A DNA stretch of 64,000 nt from Candidatus Acetothermia bacterium. GTDB lineage: Bacteria > Bipolaricaulota > Bipolaricaulia > RBG-16-55-9 > JANLFV01. The notes under the pieces are model-generated. The model searched no databases. It saw nothing but the letters and a program-made list of their open reading frames with translations, and had not been told where the DNA came from. Where the stretch lies: NCBI GenBank assembly GCA_024653345.1, contig JANLFV010000002.1, positions 147,881 to 211,880 on the forward strand. Direction: 5' to 3'. Below are positions 1 to 6,968 of this stretch, piece after piece. Numbering within the stretch: position 1 is the stretch's first letter; each line of letters begins with the position of its first letter. The position numbers and the translations under genes are program-made.

Positions 1-980
1 TGTCTCAGCTCCAGCCGTGGCGTCCCTTCGAGAATCTCCTCGCCCCCTTCCAGAACATGGAATCCCTTCCGCTTCTTCAAGATCTCCAGCGCCCCTCGCT
101 CATAGGCTGGCGCGAGGACGCCGTCCACAGAGTGCCTCGCCAGGAGGTTTGCCCCTTCCACGGTGACAGGCCGGTTCAGCCCGGCTAGGGCCCACTCAGC
201 CGCCCGCTCGTCTGCAGCATAGGCCCGAGCGAAGGCCTCCTCGATCGCCTCAGCCGAGGCTAGCCCGCGCGGCTCGCCGTGCTTCACGATCACCGCGGTC
301 GGGCGGTCGAAAGAATGCGGGATTCGTAGCGCGATGTCTACCTCAATCATCAGCTCATCGGAGAGCGGGGGACCGTGAAGCTGGCGGGGGAGCTTCGCTT
401 CGGCATGCTCGCTGTAGAGCGCCGCAACCAGGGGAGCGTTGGCCTCGCGGAAGCCCAGCACTCTGGGGTAAGCCAGATTCAGTTGGACCGGGAGCGGCTC
501 GCTCGCGAGGTGCTTGGCGATGGCGGCGGCATGGTAGACCACGGAGTTGAAGGCTCGCTCCGCAAGGCGATCCGCGGTCTCAGGGCTCAAGGCCCCCCTC
601 GCACGGAGCTCCTCCAGTATGGCACTGTAGTCTCTGGGGTCCGCCAGAGTCGCTGCCGAGCGGCGGTCGCTCGCCCCGGCTATGAGCAGCGTGAGGGTGT
701 CCAGATCCTCCGGCCTGAGCAATGGCTCGTGCAGGGAAGCTCGTTCACCACTCAGGGCAGCTAGGTTCACCACCGCGAGCTGGACTTCGCCCCGGCGAAC
801 CGCCGAGATGGCCGCGGACAGGCTGGCGACAACCTCAACCGGCAATCCCGCGCCGCGGAGGACTAACCCCGTCTCCCCGGTCGCGATCAGCTCGACTCCT
901 AACTGATCCAGGCCTTGGGCTAGCTCGACCAGGCCGGCCTTGTCTGCCACACTGAAGAAGGCTCGCTTCACCACGATCAA
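1..980 (-). CDS. PurH-like protein, divergent, 3' end outside window
   Basis: An uninterrupted frame of 326 codons runs off the left edge. It resembles bifunctional AICAR transformylase/IMP cyclohydrolase (purine synthesis), usually about 510 aa. The N-terminus matches the PurH MGS fold (FFSVADKAGLVELAQGLDQL, then ELIATGETG), and ADPRDYSAILEELRARG plus the following helix is typical of the family. Key motifs are altered. The segment that should carry DGRVKTLHP is missing, YGENPHQ reads roughly FREANAP, KHTNPCG reads KHGEPRG (K and H kept), and the SFGG region is changed. The start is a TTG at 980 with GGGAGGTG 6 nt upstream. Homology is fairly clear; enzymatic activity is doubtful. A divergent paralogue with another role or a decaying gene are both possible. 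Confidence 0.72.
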   Translation of the reverse strand, partial: MIVVKRAFFSVADKAGLVELAQGLDQLGVELIATGETGLVLRGAGLPVEVVASLSAAISAVRRGEVQLAVVNLAALSGERASLHEPLLRPEDLDTLTLLIAGASDRRSAATLADPRDYSAILEELRARGALSPETADRLAERAFNSVVYHAAAIAKHLASEPLPVQLNLAYPRVLGFREANAPLVAALYSEHAEAKLPRQLHGPPLSDELMIEVDIALRIPHSFDRPTAVIVKHGEPRGLASAEAIEEAFARAYAADERAAEWALAGLNRPVTVEGANLLARHSVDGVLAPAYERGALEILKKRKGFHVLEGGEEILEGTPRLELR

Positions 981-1036
981 TCGCCGCACCTCCCGGCGGG
1001 AGCATAGCTTGAGAGCCGTTCCTAGCGCAAGCGGAG

Positions 1037-1065
1037 TTGACAAGAGCCGCGCTCGTCCCTATGCT
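1037..1065 (+). promoter_or_regulatory. Sigma-70 promoter, leaderless type
   Basis: TTGACA (1037-1042), 17 bp, TATGCT (1060-1065). The predicted transcript start falls at about 1071-1073, on the GTG start of the next gene, so the mRNA would have no 5' UTR. Confidence 0.65.
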
Positions 1066-1070
1066 AAAGC

Positions 1071-1988
1071 GTGCGCAGCATCTTCTTCAATCCCCGGCGA
1101 CTCCGGCCCGGCTGGCGGCTCCTGCTCTTCATTGCCCTTCTGTTCGTCCTCATGGAGGTCTTCACACTGCCCGTGTCGCTCCTCTGGCCTGAGCTCGCTG
1201 AGCCCGCGCTCTCCGCAACCGACACCCGCGCGCTGCTGCTGGACGGCTACTTCCTCCTCCCGCTGCTTCTCGCCTCCTGGCTGATGGCCCGCTACATTGA
1301 CCGCCGACCGTTCGCCTCGCTCGGCTTGAACCCGAGGAAGCCCTGGGCTAAGGAGTTCCTCACTGGCGCTGGCCTGGGGCTGGCCATGGGCGCAGCCTAC
1401 CTTGGGGCCTCTGCGCTCCTCGGTGGCGTGAGCCTCCGTCTCGGAAGCACAAGCACAAGGGAGCTAGCACTTCTGATCCTCGGATTTCTCTTGGCCGCCG
1501 GTTTTGAGGAGACCCTCTTCCACGGCTATGGGTTCCAGACGCTGATCGAGGGGTTGGGGGCCTACCCCGCCCTCTTCCTCATCTCGGTCTTCTTCAGCCT
1601 TGCCCACCGTTCGAACCCCGGGATCAGCCTGGTCGGGCTGATCAACATCGGGCTTGCCGGGCTATTGTTGGCTCTAGGCTATCTGCGGACCCGGGCCTTG
1701 GGGCTGCCGATCGGGATCCACTTCGCTTGGAACCTCTTCCAGATCGTCTTCTCCCTGCCGGTGAGTGGACTGGCCTTCGCGAGCGGCCCTCTTAGGGCGG
1801 AGCTGCGCGGGGACCCGCTCCTCACGGGAGGAGGGTTCGGCCCGGAGGGAGGGTTGATCGCCACGGCCGTCTTCGCCGGCGCTGTCGCCTTCTTAGCGCT
1901 TTCCAGACAGATCAGGCCCAGCCCGCTGAGCGAGGCGCTGTGGAAGGAGCACCTCCACCCCCCGTCCTCCAGAGGGTTAGAGCTTTGA
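1071..1988 (+). CDS. CPBP family intramembrane metalloprotease
   Basis: A 305-aa polytopic membrane protein of the CPBP (CAAX protease/bacteriocin-processing, Abi) family. These are glutamate/histidine intramembrane proteases whose substrates in bacteria are mostly unknown. About eight hydrophobic segments are visible. The motif series is present: EETLFHGYGF around residue 145 (EExxx H/R type), SLAHRSNPG around 180, and HFAWN near 219. The start is GTG at 1071 with no Shine-Dalgarno but a strong promoter whose start site coincides with it, so leaderless translation is likely. It is divergent from the purH-like gene and lies upstream of the cobalamin operon, which has its own promoter. The substrate cannot be inferred from context. 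Confidence 0.85.
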   Translation: MRSIFFNPRRLRPGWRLLLFIALLFVLMEVFTLPVSLLWPELAEPALSATDTRALLLDGYFLLPLLLASWLMARYIDRRPFASLGLNPRKPWAKEFLTGAGLGLAMGAAYLGASALLGGVSLRLGSTSTRELALLILGFLLAAGFEETLFHGYGFQTLIEGLGAYPALFLISVFFSLAHRSNPGISLVGLINIGLAGLLLALGYLRTRALGLPIGIHFAWNLFQIVFSLPVSGLAFASGPLRAELRGDPLLTGGGFGPEGGLIATAVFAGAVAFLALSRQIRPSPLSEALWKEHLHPPSSRGLEL

Positions 1989-1989
1989 C

Positions 1990-2018
1990 TTGACCCCGCT
2001 AGGGCGATGTGGTAGAGT
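1990..2018 (+). promoter_or_regulatory. Promoter of the cobalamin operon
   Basis: TTGACC (1990-1995), 17 bp, TAGAGT (2013-2018), starting just after the stop of the CPBP gene. Predicted transcript start is about 2025, giving a 5' UTR of roughly 45 nt that holds an 8-bp dyad. Confidence 0.55.
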
Positions 2019-2030
2019 CTCCACGGTCCT

Positions 2031-2049
2031 GTGGGATAGCTTATCCCAC
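2031..2049. promoter_or_regulatory. Perfect 8-bp dyad in btuF 5' UTR
   Basis: GTGGGATA, 3 bp, TATCCCAC, directly upstream of the Shine-Dalgarno GGAGGTGAG of btuF. It can act as an operator or as an RNA hairpin close to the ribosome site. It is far too short for a cobalamin riboswitch. The function is inferred from position only. Confidence 0.45.
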
Positions 2050-2068
2050 CAGGGCCGGAGGTGAGGTC

Positions 2069-2947
2069 ATGATGATTCGGTCTGCAAAGCTCTCTCTAGC
2101 CTTCGGCCTCGTCGGGCTCCTGGCCCTGGCCAGCTCCTTCCCGGTGACGGTGGTCGACGACCGCGGGCTGGAGATCGTCATCCCCGCCCGGCCGGAGAGG
2201 ATCGTGGCGATCGGGGCGCTCTACATCGAGGTCCTCCTGGACATTGGCGCAGGGGCCCGGCTCGTCTGCGTGGCCGACTCACCCGATAACCCCGCGGAGG
2301 TGGCCTCCTTGGCCCGGGTCGGGCCGGCCTTCTCCCCGAGCGTGGAGGCGATCCTCGCCTGCGAGCCGGACCTGGTCCTGGGGGCCTGGGGCGCGGTCCG
2401 GGAGAGGCTCGAGGAGCTGAAAGTGACGGTCCTCACGACCGGGCTCATCGCCGGCTTGCCCGACATCTTCGGCACGGTCCGGACGGCCGGGAAGGCCGTG
2501 GGCAACCTCGAAGAGGCCGAGGCCCTGATCGGGAGGATCGCCGAGGAGGTCGTCCTCATCGAGGGCCGGGTCCTGGGGCGATGGCCGGTCCGCGCGGCTT
2601 TCCTCTACATGGCCGAGCCGGATACGCCGCCCTATGTGGCCGGCTCAGGTTCGATCGAGAACGAGCTGCTGCTGCGCGCCGGCGGGGCCAATGTCTTCGG
2701 GGATATCGGCGGCTTCCCCCAGGTGAGCCTGGAGGAGCTCCTCGCCCGCGATCCGGAGGTCATCTTCACCGATCCCGCGCAGGTCGAGAACATCTACCGG
2801 AGCCGGCTCCTCTCGGGGCTCGCGGCCGTCCGGGAGAGGAGGGTCCACGGGATCAAGGCCTCGGAGGTCACCTCGACCCGGGTGGCCCGAGCGCTCCGGG
2901 CGATCGCCCAGTTCCTCCATCCGGAGGCCTTCGGTGAAGGGGAATAA
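2069..2947 (+). CDS. btuF: Cobalamin ABC transporter substrate-binding protein
   Basis: A periplasmic/extracytoplasmic binding protein of the BtuF/FecB class (Peripla_BP_2 fold), about 292 aa from this start. A signal peptide is visible at residues 1-25 (hydrophobic AFGLVGLLALASSFP). The mature protein opens with VTVVDDRGLEIVIPARPERI, the usual first strand of the family, and shows EAILACEPDLVLG and a C-terminal SRLLSGLAAVRERRVHGI segment. The start at 2069 is preferred over the longer GTG frame at 2009 because GGAGGTGAG precedes it and the signal peptide begins there. It overlaps btuC by 14 nt. The substrate is assigned as corrinoid because of cobA at the operon's end; heme or siderophore is the alternative. 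Confidence 0.82.
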   Translation: MMIRSAKLSLAFGLVGLLALASSFPVTVVDDRGLEIVIPARPERIVAIGALYIEVLLDIGAGARLVCVADSPDNPAEVASLARVGPAFSPSVEAILACEPDLVLGAWGAVRERLEELKVTVLTTGLIAGLPDIFGTVRTAGKAVGNLEEAEALIGRIAEEVVLIEGRVLGRWPVRAAFLYMAEPDTPPYVAGSGSIENELLLRAGGANVFGDIGGFPQVSLEELLARDPEVIFTDPAQVENIYRSRLLSGLAAVRERRVHGIKASEVTSTRVARALRAIAQFLHPEAFGEGE

Positions 2948-3941
2948 GCGCAAGGCCCTGGCCTTCTCGATCCTGGCTGGCCTGGCCCTCGCTAGCCTCA
3001 TCGGCGCGGCGACCGTCGGGCCGGTGACCATCCCTTTGGGGAAGAGCCTGGCCCTGATCTTCCGCCCCGACGGGAGCCTCGAGAGCGCGATCGTCCGGGA
3101 GATTCGGCTCCCCAGGGCCCTCCTGGGCTTCGCCATCGGCCTGGCCTTAGCCCTGGCCGGGGCGGCCCTCCAGGGCCTCTTCCGGAACCCGCTGGCCGAC
3201 CCTTACATCCTCGGGATCGCCGGGGGTGCCACCACCGGCGCGGCGGTCGTGATCGCCCTCGGCTGGAGCGGACCGCTCACCCTCCCGCTGGGGGCCTTCC
3301 TCGGGGGGCTCCTGGCCGCCTCGCTCGTCTACCGCCTGGCTAAGACGCGGGCTGGAAGGACCTCGCCCTTCAGCCTGATCCTCGCGGGCGTGGCCTTAGG
3401 CGCGGCCTTCGCCTCGGTCACGAGCTTCATCATCTTCTTCACTGCCGGGGACCGCCGACTGAGCGAGATCCTCTTCTGGGGGATGGGGAGCTTGGGAAGG
3501 GCGAATTGGCCCTACCTCTGGGCGATGCTCCCCGTGGCCGCCCTCGGCTGGCTCGCGCTCCAGGTCCGGGCCCGCGAGCTGAACGCCCTGGCCCTGGGCG
3601 AGGAGGGGGCCCAGCACCTCGGGCTCGAGCCGGAGCGCTTCAAGAAGGCCCTCCTGGCCTTGACGACCCTCCTCACCTCGACCGCGGTCGCCTTCGCCGG
3701 GACGATCGGGTTCGTCGGCCTGATCACACCCCACATCATCCGGCTCATCCTCGGGCCGGACCACCGCTTCCTCTTGCCCGCCTCGGCCCTGGCCGGGGGG
3801 ATCTTCCTCGTCTGGGCCGATGCGGCCGCGAGGACCGTCCTCCGCCCGGCGGAGCTGCCGCTCGGGGTGATCACCGCCCTCGTCGGGGCCCCATTCTTCC
3901 TCTACCTCCTCCGGACCCGGCCGGGAGGTGAGATGCGATGA
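2934..3941 (+). CDS. btuC: Cobalamin ABC transporter permease
   Basis: A 335-aa FecCD/BtuC-type permease with about ten membrane segments, forming the homodimeric channel of a type II importer. Diagnostic stretches are VREIRLPRALLGFAIG near residue 60, LQGLFRNPLADPYILG near 83-98, and FVGLITPHIIRLILGPDHR near 261 (the coupling region that meets the ATPase). The start is GTG inside the 3' end of btuF, and the stop overlaps btuD by ATGA, so translation is coupled. Length and motifs are normal for the family. Confidence 0.88.
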   Translation: MKGNKRKALAFSILAGLALASLIGAATVGPVTIPLGKSLALIFRPDGSLESAIVREIRLPRALLGFAIGLALALAGAALQGLFRNPLADPYILGIAGGATTGAAVVIALGWSGPLTLPLGAFLGGLLAASLVYRLAKTRAGRTSPFSLILAGVALGAAFASVTSFIIFFTAGDRRLSEILFWGMGSLGRANWPYLWAMLPVAALGWLALQVRARELNALALGEEGAQHLGLEPERFKKALLALTTLLTSTAVAFAGTIGFVGLITPHIIRLILGPDHRFLLPASALAGGIFLVWADAAARTVLRPAELPLGVITALVGAPFFLYLLRTRPGGEMR

Positions 3942-4777
3942 GGATCTCGCTCCAGAACCTCAGCTTCGCCTACGACAGCCGCCCGGTCCTGGAGGGAATC
4001 ACCCTCGAGCTGGGCGAGGGCGAGATCCTCGCGCTCGTCGGCCCCAATGGCTCGGGGAAGTCGACGCTGCTGCGCAACCTCGCCGGGATCTTGAGGCCGA
4101 CGGCGGGCTCAGTCTATCTGGATTTCAAAGAGTTGCAGAAGTTCACCCCGCGGGAGTTAGCCCGCCTCTTCGGGGCGGTCGAGCAGGAGCGGCATGTGGG
4201 GTTCGACTTCACCGTGAGGGAGCTGGTCGAGCTCGGAAGGCTCCCCTATCTCGGGCGGCTCGAGCGCCTCGGGCCCGAAGACCGAGCAGCGGTCTGGCGG
4301 GCCATGGCCCTGACCCACATCGAGGAGTTCGCGGACCGGCCGATCTCGACCCTCTCCGGCGGCGAGCGGCAGCGGGTCTTCCTCGCCATCGCCTTGGCCC
4401 AGGAGCCGAAGGCCCTCCTCCTGGACGAGCCGACGGCCCACCTCGACATCAACTACCAGCTCGAGATCATGGAGATCATCCGCGAGCGGGCCCGCGCGGG
4501 CCTGACGGTGATCATGGCCCTCCACGACCTGAACCTCGCGGCCCAATATGCCGACCGGATGGCCCTCTTGCACCGCGGGCGGGTTTTGGCCCTCGGCCGG
4601 CCGGAGGAGGTCCTCACCCCCGAGAGGATCAAGGAGGCCTTCGGGGTCGAGGTGGCGATCACAAGGAGCTATCCGACCGGCGCGGTCCAGGTCCAGCTCC
4701 TCCCGCCGGCTCGGGCCGGCCAGGGGCTCGCAAGATTAGGCCCAGATGAAGGGAGAGACGAAGATGGCGGAGGATGA
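3938..4777 (+). CDS. btuD: Cobalamin ABC transporter ATPase
   Basis: A 279-aa ABC ATPase of the BtuD/FepC group. Walker A is GPNGSGKST near residue 35, the signature is LSGGERQRV near 140, Walker B is LLLDEPTAHLD near 160, and the switch histidine lies in MALHDLNLA. It energises the BtuC dimer from the cytoplasm. The ATG sits in an ATGA overlap with btuC, and the 3' end overlaps the adenosyltransferase gene. The C-terminal 50 residues continue past the core domain, as in many importers of this class. Confidence 0.88.
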   Translation: MRISLQNLSFAYDSRPVLEGITLELGEGEILALVGPNGSGKSTLLRNLAGILRPTAGSVYLDFKELQKFTPRELARLFGAVEQERHVGFDFTVRELVELGRLPYLGRLERLGPEDRAAVWRAMALTHIEEFADRPISTLSGGERQRVFLAIALAQEPKALLLDEPTAHLDINYQLEIMEIIRERARAGLTVIMALHDLNLAAQYADRMALLHRGRVLALGRPEEVLTPERIKEAFGVEVAITRSYPTGAVQVQLLPPARAGQGLARLGPDEGRDEDGGG

Positions 4778-5309
4778 GCTCGGGCTGATCAGCCTCTACT
4801 GGGGCGATGGGAAGGGGAAGACGACCGCGGCCCTGGGACTGGCCTTGCGGGCCCTCGGCCACGGCTTCCGGGTCCACCTGATCCAGTTCTTCAAGGGCGG
4901 GAGCAAGTCCGGCTTTCAGGAATATGGCGAGCTGAGCGCCCTCCGCCGGTTCGAGCGGTTCTCCTATGAGCAGTTCGGGGTCTCCGACTGGATCATCGGC
5001 CGGCCGACTCCCGAGCAAAAGGAGGTAGGTCAGAGGGCGCTCGTGGCCTCGCGGGAGGCGATCTCCTCGGCCGAGTATGACCTAGTGATCCTGGACGAGA
5101 TCCTCTACGCCGTCTCATTCGGGGTCCTCTCGGTCGAGGACATCCTGCGGCTCTTGGAGGAGAAGGCCCCCAAGACCGAGGTCGTCCTGACCGGGAGCCA
5201 CAAGCGGCTTCCAGAGCTCGAGGCCGTGGCTGACCTCGTCACCGAGGTCAAGAAGATCAAGCACCCCTACGACCGCGGGATCGGGGCGAGGAAGGGGATC
5301 GAGTATTAG
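4746..5309 (+). CDS. cobA: Corrinoid adenosyltransferase CobA/BtuR type
   Basis: ATP:cob(I)alamin adenosyltransferase of the CobA/CobO/BtuR family, which makes adenosylcobalamin from imported corrinoid. The P-loop GDGKGKTTAALG lies near residue 20, followed by VHLIQFFKGG and LVILDEILYAV (Walker-B-like); the tail HPYDRGIGARKGIEY is typical. Length is normal (about 187 aa). Two starts are possible: ATG 4746 (32-nt overlap with btuD) or ATG 4764. The latter is favoured because GGGAG lies 8 nt before it. Co-transcription with btuFCD is the main argument that the transporter carries corrinoids. Confidence 0.87.
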   Translation: MKGETKMAEDELGLISLYWGDGKGKTTAALGLALRALGHGFRVHLIQFFKGGSKSGFQEYGELSALRRFERFSYEQFGVSDWIIGRPTPEQKEVGQRALVASREAISSAEYDLVILDEILYAVSFGVLSVEDILRLLEEKAPKTEVVLTGSHKRLPELEAVADLVTEVKKIKHPYDRGIGARKGIEY

Positions 5310-5313
5310 CGAC

Positions 5314-5342
5314 TTGACTGGAGAACCATCCCGTATTATTCT
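5314..5342 (+). promoter_or_regulatory. Promoter of hicBA, leaderless type
   Basis: TTGACT (5314-5319), 17 bp, TATTCT (5337-5342). The transcript would start at about 5348-5350, on the GTG start of hicB. Confidence 0.5.
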
Positions 5343-5347
5343 GAACA

Positions 5348-5566
5348 GTGGTGGAGCAGATGCGATTGACTATTGAGTCCGAGCAAGAAGAGGATGGGCG
5401 CTGGCTGGCGGAAGTGCTCGAATTGCCTGGTGTTCTCGCTTACGGTCAGACTCCTGAAGAAGCAATCGCCAGAGTTCAAGCTCTGGCCTTGCGCGTCCTA
5501 GCCGATCACTTGGAACATGGTGAGGCTATGCCCGATCTGACAACTATCTCCTTTGCCTCAGCCTAA
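5348..5566 (+). CDS. hicB: HicB-like antitoxin
   Basis: A 72-aa protein with the partial RNase H-like HicB fold: MRLTIESEQEEDGRWLAEVL, then ELPGVLAYGQTPEEAIARVQ. It is likely to bind and neutralise the HicA toxin encoded immediately downstream. No obvious C-terminal DNA-binding domain is present, so this is the short HicB form. The start may be GTG 5348, which coincides with the predicted transcript start, or ATG 5360. The order antitoxin-then-toxin and zero spacing fit a two-gene TA operon. It shares no operon with the upstream cobA because a promoter lies between. Confidence 0.78.
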   Translation: MVEQMRLTIESEQEEDGRWLAEVLELPGVLAYGQTPEEAIARVQALALRVLADHLEHGEAMPDLTTISFASA

Positions 5567-5779
5567 ATGGGTCGATGGCGCTCAACGAAGGCAAGGCAGG
5601 TGCTTACAGCGTTACTTCGCATCGGTTGGAGCATCAAGCGCCGGACAGGCTCACATTTGGTGTTATCCCGCCCAGGTTGGCCTGATGTCGTGTTTGCCTT
5701 CCAAGAGAATGAGGAGATCGGGCCCAGGATGCTGGCCCGAATCGGAAAGGTGACCGGGCTGAGGCCGGAGGATCTCTAG
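5567..5779 (+). CDS. hicA: HicA-like mRNA interferase toxin
   Basis: A 70-aa protein with the dsRBD-like HicA fold. It shows KARQVLTALLRIGW, then RRTGSHLVLSRPG containing the conserved catalytic histidine in GSH, and the C-terminal GPRMLARIGKVTGLRPEDL that is nearly diagnostic for HicA. Known HicA proteins cleave mRNA and tmRNA when free of HicB. The ATG directly follows the hicB stop, so translation is coupled. Twenty-eight bases separate its stop from the target duplication of the IS1-like element. Confidence 0.82.
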   Translation: MGRWRSTKARQVLTALLRIGWSIKRRTGSHLVLSRPGWPDVVFAFQENEEIGPRMLARIGKVTGLRPEDL

Positions 5780-5807
5780 ACCCTACTTATCATTTGCAAG
5801 CTCCTTT

Positions 5808-5815
5808 CGCCGTTT
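5808..5815. repeat. Target site duplication, left copy
   Basis: CGCCGTTT lies immediately outside the left terminal repeat of the IS. The identical 8-mer at 6960-6967 follows the right terminal repeat. Eight to nine bp is the usual duplication length for the IS1 family. Confidence 0.85.
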
Positions 5816-5836
5816 GGTAGTCCTCCTGCTGGGTGC
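5816..5836 (+). repeat. IS left terminal inverted repeat
   Basis: A 21-bp end starting GGTAGTC and ending GGGTGC. It matches the complement of 6939-6959 at 15 of 21 positions, with the outer seven identical. IS1-family ends also begin GGT. Confidence 0.75.
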
Positions 5837-5878
5837 AGATGGGGTGGAGGGGAGCTAAGATGTCCAGGGTGATCACTC

Positions 5879-6954
5879 ATGCGGACAATCAAGAAGCAGC
5901 CTTGTCCCCATCCCGACTGCCCGGACTATGGCTCCTCCACGCAGGTCATCAAGGCCGGCAAGGACAAGCGGGGGCGACAACGCTTCCTCTGCAAGCGGTG
6001 CGGCCGCTACTTCTCCCCCACCAAGGGGACTCCCTTCTACCGCTTGAGAAAGCCGAAGAAGGACTTCCTGGAGGCGCTAGCCATGCTCGCCGAGCGGAAC
6101 AGCCTCGCTGCGGTCGCCCGGATCAAGGGGGTCAAGGAGGAGACGGTTGCCCGCTCGCTGGAGAAGGCCGGACAGCACGCCCAGGAGGTGGAGGAGGCCC
6201 TGCTGCGGGGCTTCCATCTCTCCAGAGTCCAGCTGGACGAGCTGTGGACCTATGTGGGGGACAAGGGTGGAAAGGGGGGTATCCCGAGACTCAAGAGACA
6301 GGAGGGTTCTGGAAGGCCACGGCCTTCGATCCAGAGAGCAAGCTCAGGGTAGCCCGTGCCGTGGGCAAGCGGGATCAAGGGCTTCGGGTAGCGCGGCGAG
6401 CCGGCAGTGGGGAGCCACCGGTGCTCTTAAGCGATCAACTGCCGGGCTACGAGGAGGCGATCGTGGAGGTCTTCGGGGAGGTCCCGCCCTACCGTGGGCG
6501 AGGGCGGCCACCGACGAAGAAGCGGGTTACACCCCAGCTGCGCTATGGCCAAGTGGTCAAGCGGCGAGAGCGGGGGCGGGTGGTGACGATTAGTGAGCGG
6601 CTCGTCTTCGGCGAGGGGGAGCAGGCGCGGCAGGCCTTCGGAGGGCGGGTGAGCACCTCCGGGGTGGAGCGGACGCAACTGACGAGCCGGCAGAGCAATG
6701 GGCGGCTGGTGCGCAGGACGCTCTCCTTCTCCAAGAGCCGGGAGATGCTGGAATGGGCCTGTGCCTGGGAGGATCTGGTCTACAACTTCGCCAAGCCAGT
6801 GAAGACGCTACGGATCCCTCTTGTTCAGGGACAGCAGAAGTGGCGGGAGCGGACGCCGGCGATGGCCGCGGGGTTGGCAGATCATGTCTGGACGATCAGG
6901 GAGTTGGTGCTCTTCAGAGCACCAACTCGAGCCTACCAGCACCGAAGGGGGTGA
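5879..6954 (+). CDS. IS1-family transposase, needs -1 frameshift at 6271-6277
   Basis: The N-terminal frame (from ATG 5879) has a zinc-ribbon (CPHPDC then FLCKRCGRYF), a helix-turn-helix-like region, and the first catalytic aspartate in LDELWTYVG. The downstream frame supplies FWKATAFDPESKLRVARA, LLSDQLPGYEEAI (second Asp) and GVERTQLTSRQSNGRL (glutamate region). The two halves join only by a -1 shift. At 6271-6277 lies A-AAG-GGG, a correct X-XXY-YYZ slippery heptamer in the right phase. After the shift the product is about 358 aa. IS1 elements are known to use -1 frameshifting, though there the shift lies between InsA and InsB and not beside the first catalytic residue. A simple disabling frameshift mutation is the alternative. 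Without the shift, the first frame stops at 6352. Confidence 0.75.
6901..6928. repeat. 13-bp perfect inverted repeat near IS right end
   Basis: GAGTTGGTGCTCT, 2 bp, AGAGCACCAACTC. It lies in the last codons of the transposase, 10 bp inside the right terminal repeat. It could be a transposase-binding or transcription-blocking structure; the function is unknown. Confidence 0.6.
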
Positions 6955-6959
6955 CTACC
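6939..6959 (-). repeat. IS right terminal inverted repeat
   Basis: The complement starts GGTAGTC and ends CGGTGC. It contains the transposase stop codon (6952-6954). It is followed directly by the right copy of the CGCCGTTT duplication. Confidence 0.75.
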
Positions 6960-6967
6960 CGCCGTTT
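6960..6967. repeat. Target site duplication, right copy
   Basis: CGCCGTTT is identical to 5808-5815. It ends one base before the ATG of rsmA. Confidence 0.85.
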
Positions 6968-6968
6968 G

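Larger units (their letters stand above)
5816..6959 (+). mobile_element. IS1-like insertion sequence, complete, 1144 bp
   Basis: The element is bounded by terminal inverted repeats. The left repeat (5816-5836) and the complement of the right repeat (6939-6959) both begin GGTAGTC, end GGTGC, and agree at 15 of 21 positions. Perfect 8-bp direct repeats CGCCGTTT flank it. It carries one transposase in two overlapping frames. The right end lies 9 bp before the ATG of rsmA, so the element separates rsmA from its former upstream region, which is hicA's downstream sequence. The perfect duplication suggests a fairly recent insertion. Confidence 0.85.

Noticed and set aside
1071-1988. CPBP protease as an abortive-infection (phage defence) gene
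   Set aside because: The family name includes Abi, but no defence neighbours are present, so no defence role is claimed.
2019-2068. Cobalamin riboswitch upstream of btuF
   Set aside because: The leader is only about 45 nt and lacks the B12 box; a riboswitch needs roughly 200 nt.
6753-6968. N-terminal extension of rsmA into the IS
   Set aside because: The frame is open by chance through IS sequence; RsmA similarity begins only after ATG 6969.
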